Shown one piece after another: positions 9,558-16,956 of a stretch of 64,000 nucleotides of DNA. Made by a program: the position numbers and the translations under genes. The notes beneath the pieces were generated by a model, which searched no databases, was not told where the DNA came from, and saw only the letters and a program-made list of their open reading frames with translations. Each line of letters starts with the position of its first letter. Within the stretch, counting starts at the first letter, position 1. The DNA lies in the NCBI GenBank assembly GCA_963778185.1, contig CAVZTF010000003.1, forward strand, positions 124,001 to 188,000, written 5' to 3'. The stretch comes from RPQJ01 sp963778185. Lineage in GTDB: Bacteria; Pseudomonadota; Gammaproteobacteria; Steroidobacterales; Steroidobacteraceae.

Positions 9558-10964
9558 TCAGCCGCGGTAGTCGTAGTCGCCGGTCGCGAGGTTCTCGAAG
9601 CGCGTGTACTTGCCGAGGAAGGTGAGGTGCACCTCGCCGGTGGGACCGTTGCGCTGCTTCGCGATGATGATGTCGGCGATGCCCTTGCGCGGCGTATCCG
9701 GCTCGTACACCTCCTCGCGGTAGATCAGCATGATCAGGTCGGCGTCCTGCTCGATCGCTCCCGACTCGCGCAGGTCGGACATCACCGGCTTCTTGTCGGT
9801 GCGCTGCTCGACGCCGCGATTCAACTGCGAGAGCGCGATCACCGGCACCTTGAGCTCCTTCGCCAGCGCCTTGAGCGAGCGCGAGATCTCGGAAATCTCG
9901 TTGGTGCGGTTTTCCTTGGTCCCTGCCACCTGCATCAGCTGCAGGTAGTCGACCACGATCAGGCCGAGCTTGTGCTCGCGGGTCAGGCGGCGCGCGCGGG
10001 CGCGGACCTCGGTGGGCGTCAGCGCGCCGCTGTCGTCGATGAAGATCGGTGCGGTCTTCATCTGCGCGATGGCGCTGTTGATGCGTGCCCAGTCCTCGTC
10101 ACCGAACAAGCCGGTGCGCAGGTGGCTCTGGTCCACACGGCCGAGCGAGGAGACCATGCGCATCGACAGCTGCTCGCGGGACATTTCCATCGAGAACACC
10201 GCCACGCCCGTGTTCGAGGCAATGGCGGCGTTCTCCGCGATGTTGAGGGCCAGGGTGGTCTTGCCCATGGACGGGCGCCCCGCGACGATGATGAGGTCGC
10301 CGGGCTGCAGGCCGGCGGTCATGCGGTCGAGCTCGGTGTAGCCGGTGCTGATGCCGGTCAGCTGCCCCTGCGACTGGTGCAGCAGGTCGAGGCGGTCGAT
10401 CGTGTCGCCCAGGATGTCGCGCAGCGGGACGAATCCCGAGCTGCCGTGCCGGCCCTGCTCGGCGATCGCGAATACCAGCTGCTCGGCGTTGTCCACCAGC
10501 TCCCGGGCGGAGCGGCCCTCGCTGTCGTAGGCGCTCGCCGCGATCTCGCCGCTGACGCGGATCAGGTTCCTGAGCAGCGAGCGCTCGCGGACGATGTCCG
10601 CGTAGGCGCGGATGTTGGCGGCGGTCGGGGTGTCGCGAGCGAGCCCGGCGAGATAAGCGAGACCGCCGGTCTCCTCGCCCTGGCCCTTCGCCGCGAGGTA
10701 CTCGGCGAGCGTGACGGCGTCGCTGGGCTCGCTGCGGCCGGAGAGCTCGGCGATCGCGGCGAAGATCTGCTGGTGGTCGCGCCGGTAGAAGTCCTCGGCG
10801 CGCAGGCGGTCCGCCACCGAGTCCCACGTGCTGTTGTCCAGCAGCAGGCCGCCGAGCACGGCCTGCTCGGCTTCCACGGAATGCGGCGGGACGCGCAGCG
10901 AGTCCATCACGGATGCCGCCCGCGCCCGCTTGCGCCTCCCGGCGCCCCCCGATTCCTGGTCCAT
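9558..10964 (-). CDS. dnaB: Replicative DNA helicase DnaB
   Basis: The hexameric replication-fork helicase. From the ATG at 10964 the product has 468 residues: a short basic N-terminus, the conserved VPPHSVEAEQAVLGGLLLDN opening of the N-terminal domain, then the RecA-like domain with Walker A GRPSMGKTT and the VVDYLQLM Walker B. The frame is open upstream to 11327 across rplI, but that part is arginine-rich shadow sequence. An alternative ATG at 10907 sits nearer the conserved region. It is placed 26 bases after rplI and before alr. Confidence 0.95.
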   Translation of the reverse strand: MDQESGGAGRRKRARAASVMDSLRVPPHSVEAEQAVLGGLLLDNSTWDSVADRLRAEDFYRRDHQQIFAAIAELSGRSEPSDAVTLAEYLAAKGQGEETGGLAYLAGLARDTPTAANIRAYADIVRERSLLRNLIRVSGEIAASAYDSEGRSARELVDNAEQLVFAIAEQGRHGSSGFVPLRDILGDTIDRLDLLHQSQGQLTGISTGYTELDRMTAGLQPGDLIIVAGRPSMGKTTLALNIAENAAIASNTGVAVFSMEMSREQLSMRMVSSLGRVDQSHLRTGLFGDEDWARINSAIAQMKTAPIFIDDSGALTPTEVRARARRLTREHKLGLIVVDYLQLMQVAGTKENRTNEISEISRSLKALAKELKVPVIALSQLNRGVEQRTDKKPVMSDLRESGAIEQDADLIMLIYREEVYEPDTPRKGIADIIIAKQRNGPTGEVHLTFLGKYTRFENLATGDYDYRG

Positions 10965-10990
10965 CGAGGAAGATCCGTTGCGCGGCCGGG

Positions 10991-11440
10991 CTATTCCTCG
11001 GCGACCACGTCCACCGGCAGGTCGATGACGACGTCGGTGTGCAGGTGCAGCTTCACGTGGTGCTCGCCCACGAGGCGGATCGGGCCCGAATGCAGGCGCA
11101 CTTCGCTGCGCTCGATGCGGATGCCGGCCTTGGAGAGCGCCTCGGCGATGTCGGACGTGCCGATCGAGCCGAACAGCTTGCCCTCGCCGCCCGCCTTCGC
11201 GGCCAGCGTGAGCTTGAACCCCTCGAGCTGGCCGGCGCGGAGCTTCGCGCTCGACAACTCGTCGGCCGCGAGTTTCTCGAATTCGGCGCGGCGCTCCTCG
11301 AACTTGGCGAGGTTGGCGGCCGTGCACATGGCGGCCTTGCCTTGCGGGAGCAGGTAGTTGCGGCCGTAGCCGGGCTTGACCTTGACCTTGTCGCCGATGT
11401 TGCCGAGGTTGGCGACCTTCTGCAGCAGGATGACTTCCAT
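10991..11440 (-). CDS. rplI: 50S ribosomal protein L9
   Basis: A 149-residue L9 with the signature opening MEVILLQKVANLGNIGDKV and GYGRNYLLPQGKA, a long connecting helix, and a C-terminal rRNA-binding domain. The length is normal. It follows the DUF2232 membrane protein gene and precedes dnaB. Confidence 0.98.
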   Translation of the reverse strand: MEVILLQKVANLGNIGDKVKVKPGYGRNYLLPQGKAAMCTAANLAKFEERRAEFEKLAADELSSAKLRAGQLEGFKLTLAAKAGGEGKLFGSIGTSDIAEALSKAGIRIERSEVRLHSGPIRLVGEHHVKLHLHTDVVIDLPVDVVAEE

Positions 11441-11471
11441 CGTTGTTTCCTCGCTCGATCTCGTTACTTGA

Positions 11472-12371
11472 TCACGCGGCGTGCGCCGCCCGTTGCGAGC
11501 GCAGCCAGTTGTCCACGAATCCCCAGCCCGCGAGCGCCGCGACCATGATGGGCGCAGCCAGCACGAGCAGCACGTAAATCGCCCACAGCCACATCCCGTT
11601 CAGGCGACCTGCCGCCTTGAACCGGTGCGCCGCGGCCAGTCCCACCAGCATCAACGCTCCCAGGAAGATCCTCCCCAGGTCGTCGACCAGCGGCCGGTCC
11701 GCGAAGAACGACGTGCCGATCACCACCGCCCCGAGCACGCCCAGCACCACGCCGATGCGCAGTTGCTGGAATTCCGCGCCGAAGCGCCCGGCCTGCGACG
11801 GCAGCGACTGCCACCAGCGGGCTAGGAACAGCGCGCACATCGCCAGCAGCATCGTGAGCACCGTCACCCAGCCCCACAAGGTGCGCGCCAGCGTGTCGGC
11901 GAGCCCATCCTTCGCCAGGTCCATCGGCAGTCCGCGCCGCTGCATCTCCTGAGCCACGTCGCGCACGAACGGCGCCCAGAACGTCTGCGGATCGCCGAAC
12001 GACAGGTACAGGACCACCAGCAGGACCACGGCCGCCAGCACCGACGCCTGCAGGCACAGGGTGAGCGACTCCGTCCGTCCGAGCATTGCACCGAGCGCGA
12101 GCGGCGGGCCGAGCACCCAGGCCGAATAGACCAGGCCGACCGGCGCCGGCCGTCCGATCATCCACATCGCGCCGGCGAGCAGGAGGCTTGCGCCGGCGGC
12201 GACCATCAGTCCGGCCCGCGGGCCGCGCATCAGCGCAACCAGGGCCGGCACGGCCCCGGGCAGGAAGAACGCGAACCCGAGCCCGAACAGGGGCAGCAGG
12301 CCGAGCAGGCCGGTGACCAGCACGGCCCCGACCGGGTTCTCGGCGAGCCACGTTGCGAGCGATCGGTTCAT
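11472..12371 (-). CDS. DUF2232 (YybS-like) membrane protein
   Basis: A 299-residue polytopic membrane protein with about eight hydrophobic helices, matching the DUF2232/YybS family often encoded between rpsR and rplI in proteobacteria. The biochemical role is not established. The ATG at 12371 (M-N-R-S-L) is preferred to the upstream in-frame ATG at 12398 because it leads directly into the first membrane segment and lies 40 bases after rpsR. Confidence 0.8.
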   Translation of the reverse strand: MNRSLATWLAENPVGAVLVTGLLGLLPLFGLGFAFFLPGAVPALVALMRGPRAGLMVAAGASLLLAGAMWMIGRPAPVGLVYSAWVLGPPLALGAMLGRTESLTLCLQASVLAAVVLLVVLYLSFGDPQTFWAPFVRDVAQEMQRRGLPMDLAKDGLADTLARTLWGWVTVLTMLLAMCALFLARWWQSLPSQAGRFGAEFQQLRIGVVLGVLGAVVIGTSFFADRPLVDDLGRIFLGALMLVGLAAAHRFKAAGRLNGMWLWAIYVLLVLAAPIMVAALAGWGFVDNWLRSQRAAHAA

Positions 12372-12411
12372 GGCGGCGCCCCGGCGGGCGACCCGCACAG
12401 CCTCGGTCGGC

Positions 12412-12636
12412 TCAGTGCTGGTCCGTGTACGGCAGCAGCGACAGGAACCGCGCGCGCTTGATCGCGAGCGAAAGCTGGCGCTGGTAGTTCGAGCGCGTGC
12501 CGGTGATGCGGCTCGGCACGATCTTGCCGGTCTCGGAGATGTAGCCCTTGAGCGTGGCGAGATCCTTGTAGTCGATCCGCTCGATGCCCTCGGCCGTGAA
12601 CTTGCAGAACTTACGGCGACGGAAAAAACGTGCCAT
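12412..12636 (-). CDS. rpsR: 30S ribosomal protein S18
   Basis: A 74-residue S18, opening MARFFRRRKFCKFTAEG and containing the LKGYISETGKIVPSRITGT core. S18 heterodimerises with S6 on the small-subunit platform. It lies 45 bases downstream of rpsF; no priB gene separates them. Confidence 0.98.
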   Translation of the reverse strand: MARFFRRRKFCKFTAEGIERIDYKDLATLKGYISETGKIVPSRITGTRSNYQRQLSLAIKRARFLSLLPYTDQH

Positions 12637-12681
12637 GGGTCACCCTGTCTGAATTCGATTGGATTGCTTGAACGGCGGCGA

Positions 12682-13068
12682 TCAGTTCGCGCTCACCGAG
12701 TCGTCGGCACCGTCGTGCGAACCGGCGTCGTCACCGCGGGTTCCCTCCTCCTCGGCCCGCGCCATGGGCGAGGGCTCGGTGACGGCCTCGGGCATCGACA
12801 CCACGAGGTGGCGGATGACCGCGTCGCTGAAGCGGAAGGCGCCGGTGAGCTCGTCGAGCGACTTCTTGTCCGTCTCGACGTTCATCAGCACGTAGTGGGC
12901 CTTGTGGACCTTGGCGATCGGGAACGCGAGCTGGCGGCGGCCCCAGTCCTCGACGCGATGGATCGCGCCACCACCCGCGGTGATCATGCCGCGGTAGCGC
13001 TCGATCATGGCCGGGACCTGCTCGCTCTGGTCAGGGTGGACCAGGAATACGATTTCGTAATGACGCAC
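12682..13068 (-). CDS. rpsF: 30S ribosomal protein S6
   Basis: A 128-residue S6 starting at a GTG (M-R-H-Y-E-I-V-F), the canonical S6 N-terminus. An AGGGAG site precedes it by about ten bases, separated by an A-rich run. The C-terminal tail is acidic (about residues 105-128), reminiscent of the tail that RimK modifies with glutamates in E. coli. The frame is open upstream to 13125, but that part would be untranslated leader. It is the first gene of the S6 operon. Confidence 0.96.
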   Translation of the reverse strand: MRHYEIVFLVHPDQSEQVPAMIERYRGMITAGGGAIHRVEDWGRRQLAFPIAKVHKAHYVLMNVETDKKSLDELTGAFRFSDAVIRHLVVSMPEAVTEPSPMARAEEEGTRGDDAGSHDGADDSVSAN

Positions 13069-13093
13069 TTTTTTTGTGCTCCCTTTGGCTGAA

Positions 13094-13123
13094 GCCGCCC
13101 GGTGGCCGAAGCCCCGGTGCGGC
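13094..13123 (-). promoter_or_regulatory. Structured rpsF leader hairpin, candidate S6:S18 autoregulatory site
   Basis: In the rpsF leader, 26 bases before the GTG, lies a three-tier hairpin: outer stem GCCGC/GCGGC, a middle CCGG/CCGG stem set off by single bulged adenines, and an inner GGC/GCC stem capped by a UUCG tetraloop. Many bacteria carry an S6:S18-binding motif with a bulged CCG in this leader. The match to that motif is suggestive only. No U-tract follows, so it is not an intrinsic terminator. Confidence 0.45.
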
Positions 13124-13206
13124 AAGGAGTTGCAGAAACGCCGCGACCACGAGGGCCGCTGCGGGCCGCGTAGGATACATTAAACGAGGCGGATGGGGCT
13201 AGGGGC

Positions 13207-13959
13207 TCAAGCCCCGCCTGGCTTTTGTCTCTGCCTGACTGCTTCGAACAGCACTACCCCGGCCGCCACCGACACGTTGAGGCTCTCGACCGCGCCGGCC
13301 ATCGGGATGGACACCAGCTGGTCGCAGCACTCGCGGGTCAGGCGCCGCAGGCCCTCCCCCTCCGAGCCCATGACGAGCGCCGTCGGGCCGGTGAGGTCGA
13401 CCTCGAACAGGGTCTTGTCCGCGGAATCGTCCGTGCCGACCAGCCAGATGCCTCGCTCCTTGAGGTCGCGCAGCGAACGCGCAAGGTTCACGACCGGGAT
13501 GAACGGAACCGTTTCCGCAGCACCCGCCGCGACCTTGCGCACCACGGGCGTCACGCCAGCGGCCCGATCGCGCGGGGCGATGACGGCGGCGACGCCGGCC
13601 GCGTCGGCCGAGCGCAGGCAGGCACCCAGGTTGTGCGGGTCCTGCACGCCGTCGAGCACCAGCAGCAGCGGCGGGCCCTTGGCCGCTTCCAGGGCCTCCT
13701 CGAGTTGCGTCTCGGGGTCGCCGGCACGCGCCGCAATCTCGACCACCACGCCCTGGTGCCGGCCGCCTTCGGCCAGCTTGTCCAGCAGCGCATCGTCCGC
13801 GGGTACGACCTGCACGCCGGCACTTTGCGCCAGGGCCTTCAGCTCGCCGAGCCGCCCGGCATCCCGCCCGGACGTGAGCAGCACGCGCCGCACGCGTTGC
13901 GGACTGCGCGCCAGCATCACCCGCACCGCGTGGATGCCGTAGGCCACGGGGCTCGCCAT
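13207..13959 (-). CDS. rlmB: 23S rRNA (guanosine-2'-O-) methyltransferase RlmB
   Basis: A 250-residue SpoU-family (SPOUT) methyltransferase that modifies G2251 in the 23S rRNA P-loop. An N-terminal substrate-binding domain begins YGIHAVRVML. The C-terminal catalytic domain contains LDGVQDPHNLGACLRSADA, MGSEGEGLRRL and the SLNVSVAAGVVLFEA knot motif. Its ATG shares one base with the rnr stop (TGATG), implying translational coupling in an rnr-rlmB operon. Confidence 0.95.
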   Translation of the reverse strand: MASPVAYGIHAVRVMLARSPQRVRRVLLTSGRDAGRLGELKALAQSAGVQVVPADDALLDKLAEGGRHQGVVVEIAARAGDPETQLEEALEAAKGPPLLLVLDGVQDPHNLGACLRSADAAGVAAVIAPRDRAAGVTPVVRKVAAGAAETVPFIPVVNLARSLRDLKERGIWLVGTDDSADKTLFEVDLTGPTALVMGSEGEGLRRLTRECCDQLVSIPMAGAVESLNVSVAAGVVLFEAVRQRQKPGGA

Positions 13960-16193
13960 CAGCGCCGCCTCCCGGCCGGGCGCGGACGCCGGCTGCGCCG
14001 CGGCGCTTCGTCGGCGCCCGCGAGATCGAAATCCACGCGCCGCTCGTCCAGGGAGACGTTGCTGACCCGGACCCGCAGCCGGTCGCCGAGCTTGTAGACC
14101 TTTCCGGAACTGCGCCCGACGAGCCGGAACCCGGACCGGTCACGCATGAAGTAATCCTGCCCGAGCGCGGAGACGTGCAGCAGCCCGTCGACCTGCAGGC
14201 CATCGAGCTGGACGAACAGGCCGAAGTCCACCACCCCGGAGACGATACCGCCGAACTCCTCGCCCACGCGCTCCTGCATGTAGTAACACTTGAGCCACGC
14301 GACGGCGCCGCGGGTCGCCTCGTCGGCGCGCCGCTCGCGGAACGAGCAGTCCTGGCCGAGGATGGGGAACGGGCCGTGGCAGTCGACGAGCGCCTGCGGC
14401 TCGCCCTGCCGCAGGATCTGCCGGATGCCACGATGCACGACGAGGTCCGGGTAGCGGCGTATCGGCGATGTGAAGTGCGCGTAGTGCTCCAGTGCGAGGC
14501 CGAAGTGCCCGATGTTGCCTGGCTGGTAGACCGCCTGCGGCATCGAGCGGATCACGGCGGTGGTGATGAGCAATGCGTCCGGCCGGTCGCCGATCTTCTG
14601 CAGCAGGTCGCGCAGGTGCTCGGGCTTGACCTCCCCGGCCGGAGGCAGCCACAACCCGAACTCGCGCAGGAACTGCCGCAGTGTCTCCAGCCGGTCGACC
14701 TCCGGCAGGCCGTGCACGCGGTAGAGCGTGGGCACCCGATGGCGGTCGAGGAAGCGCGCGGCCGCGACGTTGGCGGCAATCATGCATTCCTCGATGAGGC
14801 GGTGCGCGTCGTTGCGCGGCTGCTCGACCAGCGCCGCGACCCGACCAGCCTCGTCGAACTTGAGCTTGAGCTCCGGCGTATCGAGCTCGAGCGCACCGCG
14901 GCCGCTGCGATAGCGCGTGAAGCTCCTGTAGATCCCATGCAGCGCGAGCAGGCGCTCGCGGAGCGCTTCGAGGCGCGGCGCGTGGCGCGCGTCGGGTCGC
15001 TCGAGGAAATCGCCGACTTCGCGGTACGTGAGCCGCGCGGCCGAGCGCATCACACCCTCGAAGAACCGCGAGCGCGTGATGCGACCGTCGTCGCTCACGC
15101 GCATCTCGCAACACAGGCACAGGCGGTCTGCGTCGGGAACCAGCGAGCACAGTCCGTTCGACAGTGCCTCGGGCAGCATTGGTATGACGCGGTTCGGAAA
15201 ATAGACCGAGGTGCCACGCTCGCGCGCCTCGACGTCGAGCGCGCTTCCCGGCAGCACGTAGTGGCCGACGTCCGCGATCGCGACGATCAGTCGCCAGCCG
15301 CCGCCGCGGGAGCGCTCGCAGTAGACCGCGTCGTCGTAATCCTTCGCGTCCTCGCCGTCGATGGTGACCAGGGCGGTTTCGCGCAAGTCCTCGCGCCCCG
15401 CGATGGCCGATTGCGGAATACGGGCGCCGTAAACCGCAGCTTCGCCGAGTACCGCCGCCGGAAATTCGAACGGCAGCCCGTGCGAGTGGATCGCGATATC
15501 GGTCTCCATGCCCGGCGCGCCGTGCTCGCCCACCAGGCGCGAGACGCGGCCCACCGGCTGGGCGGTGCGACCGGGCTGCTGCGTGATCTCGACGATCACG
15601 ATCTGGCCGGATTCGGCGCCGGCGAGCTCGGCCTGCGGCACGAGCACGCGGTGAGTGATGCGCGGGTTGTCCGGCGTCAGGTAGGCGACGCCCGATTCGA
15701 CCTGCAGGCGCCCCACCACCTCGCGTGTGCGCCGCTCGAGCACCTCGACGATCGTGCCCTGCGGCTTGCCGCGGAAACTCGGCCCCTCGATGCGCACGGC
15801 CACGCGGTCACCGTGCATCACCTCGCGCATCTGCTGGCCCGGGAGGTGGATCGGCGCCGACGCATCGTCGGGCATCAACAGGCCGTCGCCGCTGCGATGC
15901 GCCTGCACCGTGCCGACGACGACGCCCGGCAGCTGCTCGCGCAGGCAATACTGCCGGCGGCGGTTCAGGACGACCTCGCCGTGCTTCAGCAGGGTTGCCA
16001 GCTGCGCCTCGGCGTCCGCGCCCGCAACCGGGCCGAGCTCCGCCGCGACCTCCTCCATGCGCATCGGGCGACCGGCGCGCCTCAGGACCTGCAGCACCCC
16101 CGCCTCCGGCGAGTGTGGCGTGCGTTGCGCTGGCCGCGGACGCGCTGCGCCCTGCGGCCCGTGGGGGGATCGTCGGTTTCTTTGTCTTTTCAT
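13959..16193 (-). CDS. rnr: Ribonuclease R
   Basis: A 744-residue 3'-5' exoribonuclease of the RNB family that degrades structured RNA. It has an N-terminal helix-turn-helix region (about residues 30-90), two cold-shock domains, the RNB catalytic core (including DGEDAKDYDDAVYCE, whose aspartates bind Mg2+), a C-terminal S1 domain and a basic tail rich in Arg. The ATG at 16193 (M-K-R-Q-R-N) is chosen. The ORF extends to 16307, but that stretch runs up to the edge of the divergent tRNA-Leu and has no conserved sequence. Confidence 0.95.
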   Translation of the reverse strand: MKRQRNRRSPHGPQGAARPRPAQRTPHSPEAGVLQVLRRAGRPMRMEEVAAELGPVAGADAEAQLATLLKHGEVVLNRRRQYCLREQLPGVVVGTVQAHRSGDGLLMPDDASAPIHLPGQQMREVMHGDRVAVRIEGPSFRGKPQGTIVEVLERRTREVVGRLQVESGVAYLTPDNPRITHRVLVPQAELAGAESGQIVIVEITQQPGRTAQPVGRVSRLVGEHGAPGMETDIAIHSHGLPFEFPAAVLGEAAVYGARIPQSAIAGREDLRETALVTIDGEDAKDYDDAVYCERSRGGGWRLIVAIADVGHYVLPGSALDVEARERGTSVYFPNRVIPMLPEALSNGLCSLVPDADRLCLCCEMRVSDDGRITRSRFFEGVMRSAARLTYREVGDFLERPDARHAPRLEALRERLLALHGIYRSFTRYRSGRGALELDTPELKLKFDEAGRVAALVEQPRNDAHRLIEECMIAANVAAARFLDRHRVPTLYRVHGLPEVDRLETLRQFLREFGLWLPPAGEVKPEHLRDLLQKIGDRPDALLITTAVIRSMPQAVYQPGNIGHFGLALEHYAHFTSPIRRYPDLVVHRGIRQILRQGEPQALVDCHGPFPILGQDCSFRERRADEATRGAVAWLKCYYMQERVGEEFGGIVSGVVDFGLFVQLDGLQVDGLLHVSALGQDYFMRDRSGFRLVGRSSGKVYKLGDRLRVRVSNVSLDERRVDFDLAGADEAPRRSRRPRPAGRRR

Positions 16194-16307
16194 GTGGATT
16201 CGAGTCGAGGGCGGCCTGCGGCCGCCGGTATTCGTTGACAGTCCCGGGGGCCGCCAGTAAATTGCGCCACCTTCCAGCGGGCCCGTCGGGGCCGCGCCGC
16301 GACCCAT

Positions 16308-16392
<85 letters not shown>

Positions 16393-16529
16393 TCCGACCG
16401 GTAGTCGCCACTCTACCATCGGCCCCTCGGAACTGTCTGTCGGGCAGCACCGCAAGCGGTCGTGCGGTTCGCACTTCGGCCCTGCCGGGCAACGTGAAAA
16501 ATCGTCCCCAAAAGGCGACACTTTTCGGA

Positions 16530-16557
16530 TTGACGGATCACCGTCACTGATCATAAT
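16530..16557 (+). promoter_or_regulatory. Sigma70-type promoter upstream of the c-di-GMP riboswitch
   Basis: TTGACG at 16530-16535 and CATAAT at 16552-16557 are separated by 16 bases, with five of six matches to consensus in each box. Transcription would start near 16564, about 110 bases before the riboswitch aptamer and nearly 400 bases before the secreted protein's ATG. It is the best promoter match in this 560-base gap, which otherwise holds the riboswitch and no credible protein gene. Confidence 0.65.
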
Positions 16558-16673
16558 CACCGCGCGGCACGGTTAGGCCTGTGATCGACCCTGGGGATGC
16601 AGGGAACTGCACAGGTCACTACCGGCGACAACGGCCCCCGCACAGGCGGCGGACCGCGGTCACAAGGCCGATT

Positions 16674-16760
16674 GCTGATAAAGGCAAACCCGCCGCGAGG
16701 CGGGGGCGCAAAACCTCCGGTCCCCGGTCACGCATGCCGAGGATAGCGGGGCTGCCTAGC
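16674..16760 (+). promoter_or_regulatory. Cyclic-di-GMP riboswitch (GEMM-I class)
   Basis: The segment carries the GEMM-I conserved core in order: GGCAAACC (16683-16690); a hairpin CGCC-GCGA-GGCG with the required GNRA tetraloop; GGGGCGCAAAACCTCCGG, the analogue of GGGACGCAAAGCCUCCGG in the Vibrio Vc2 riboswitch; and the closing TAGCGGGGCTGCC (16744-16756). P1 can pair AGGCA (16682-16686) with TGCCT (16753-16757), extended by GCT/AGC. It lies about 200 bases upstream of a secreted Ig-repeat protein, a typical GEMM target. Whether it turns expression on or off is not decidable by eye. Confidence 0.85.
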
Positions 16761-16956
16761 AGTCTTGTCTCGCGACGGTCCCAAGCGACCGCACAAGCCA
16801 GCCGCAGCACCCCGCCCCGCAGGTCCAGCGCAGCCCCACTCGGCATCGGCAGCGTTTGCCTCGCGGCACGCCCCGGCGTTCCGCTTCGCTTGAAGTTTGG
16901 GGGCCTGTCAGTGCTCTGCAGTCGCCTTTGGCCGCTGCACTGGAGTCTTAGCCGAA

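Noticed and set aside
16447..16475. ACCGC/GCGGT inverted repeat after tRNA-Leu as a terminator
   Set aside because: The loop would be only two bases and no T-tract follows.
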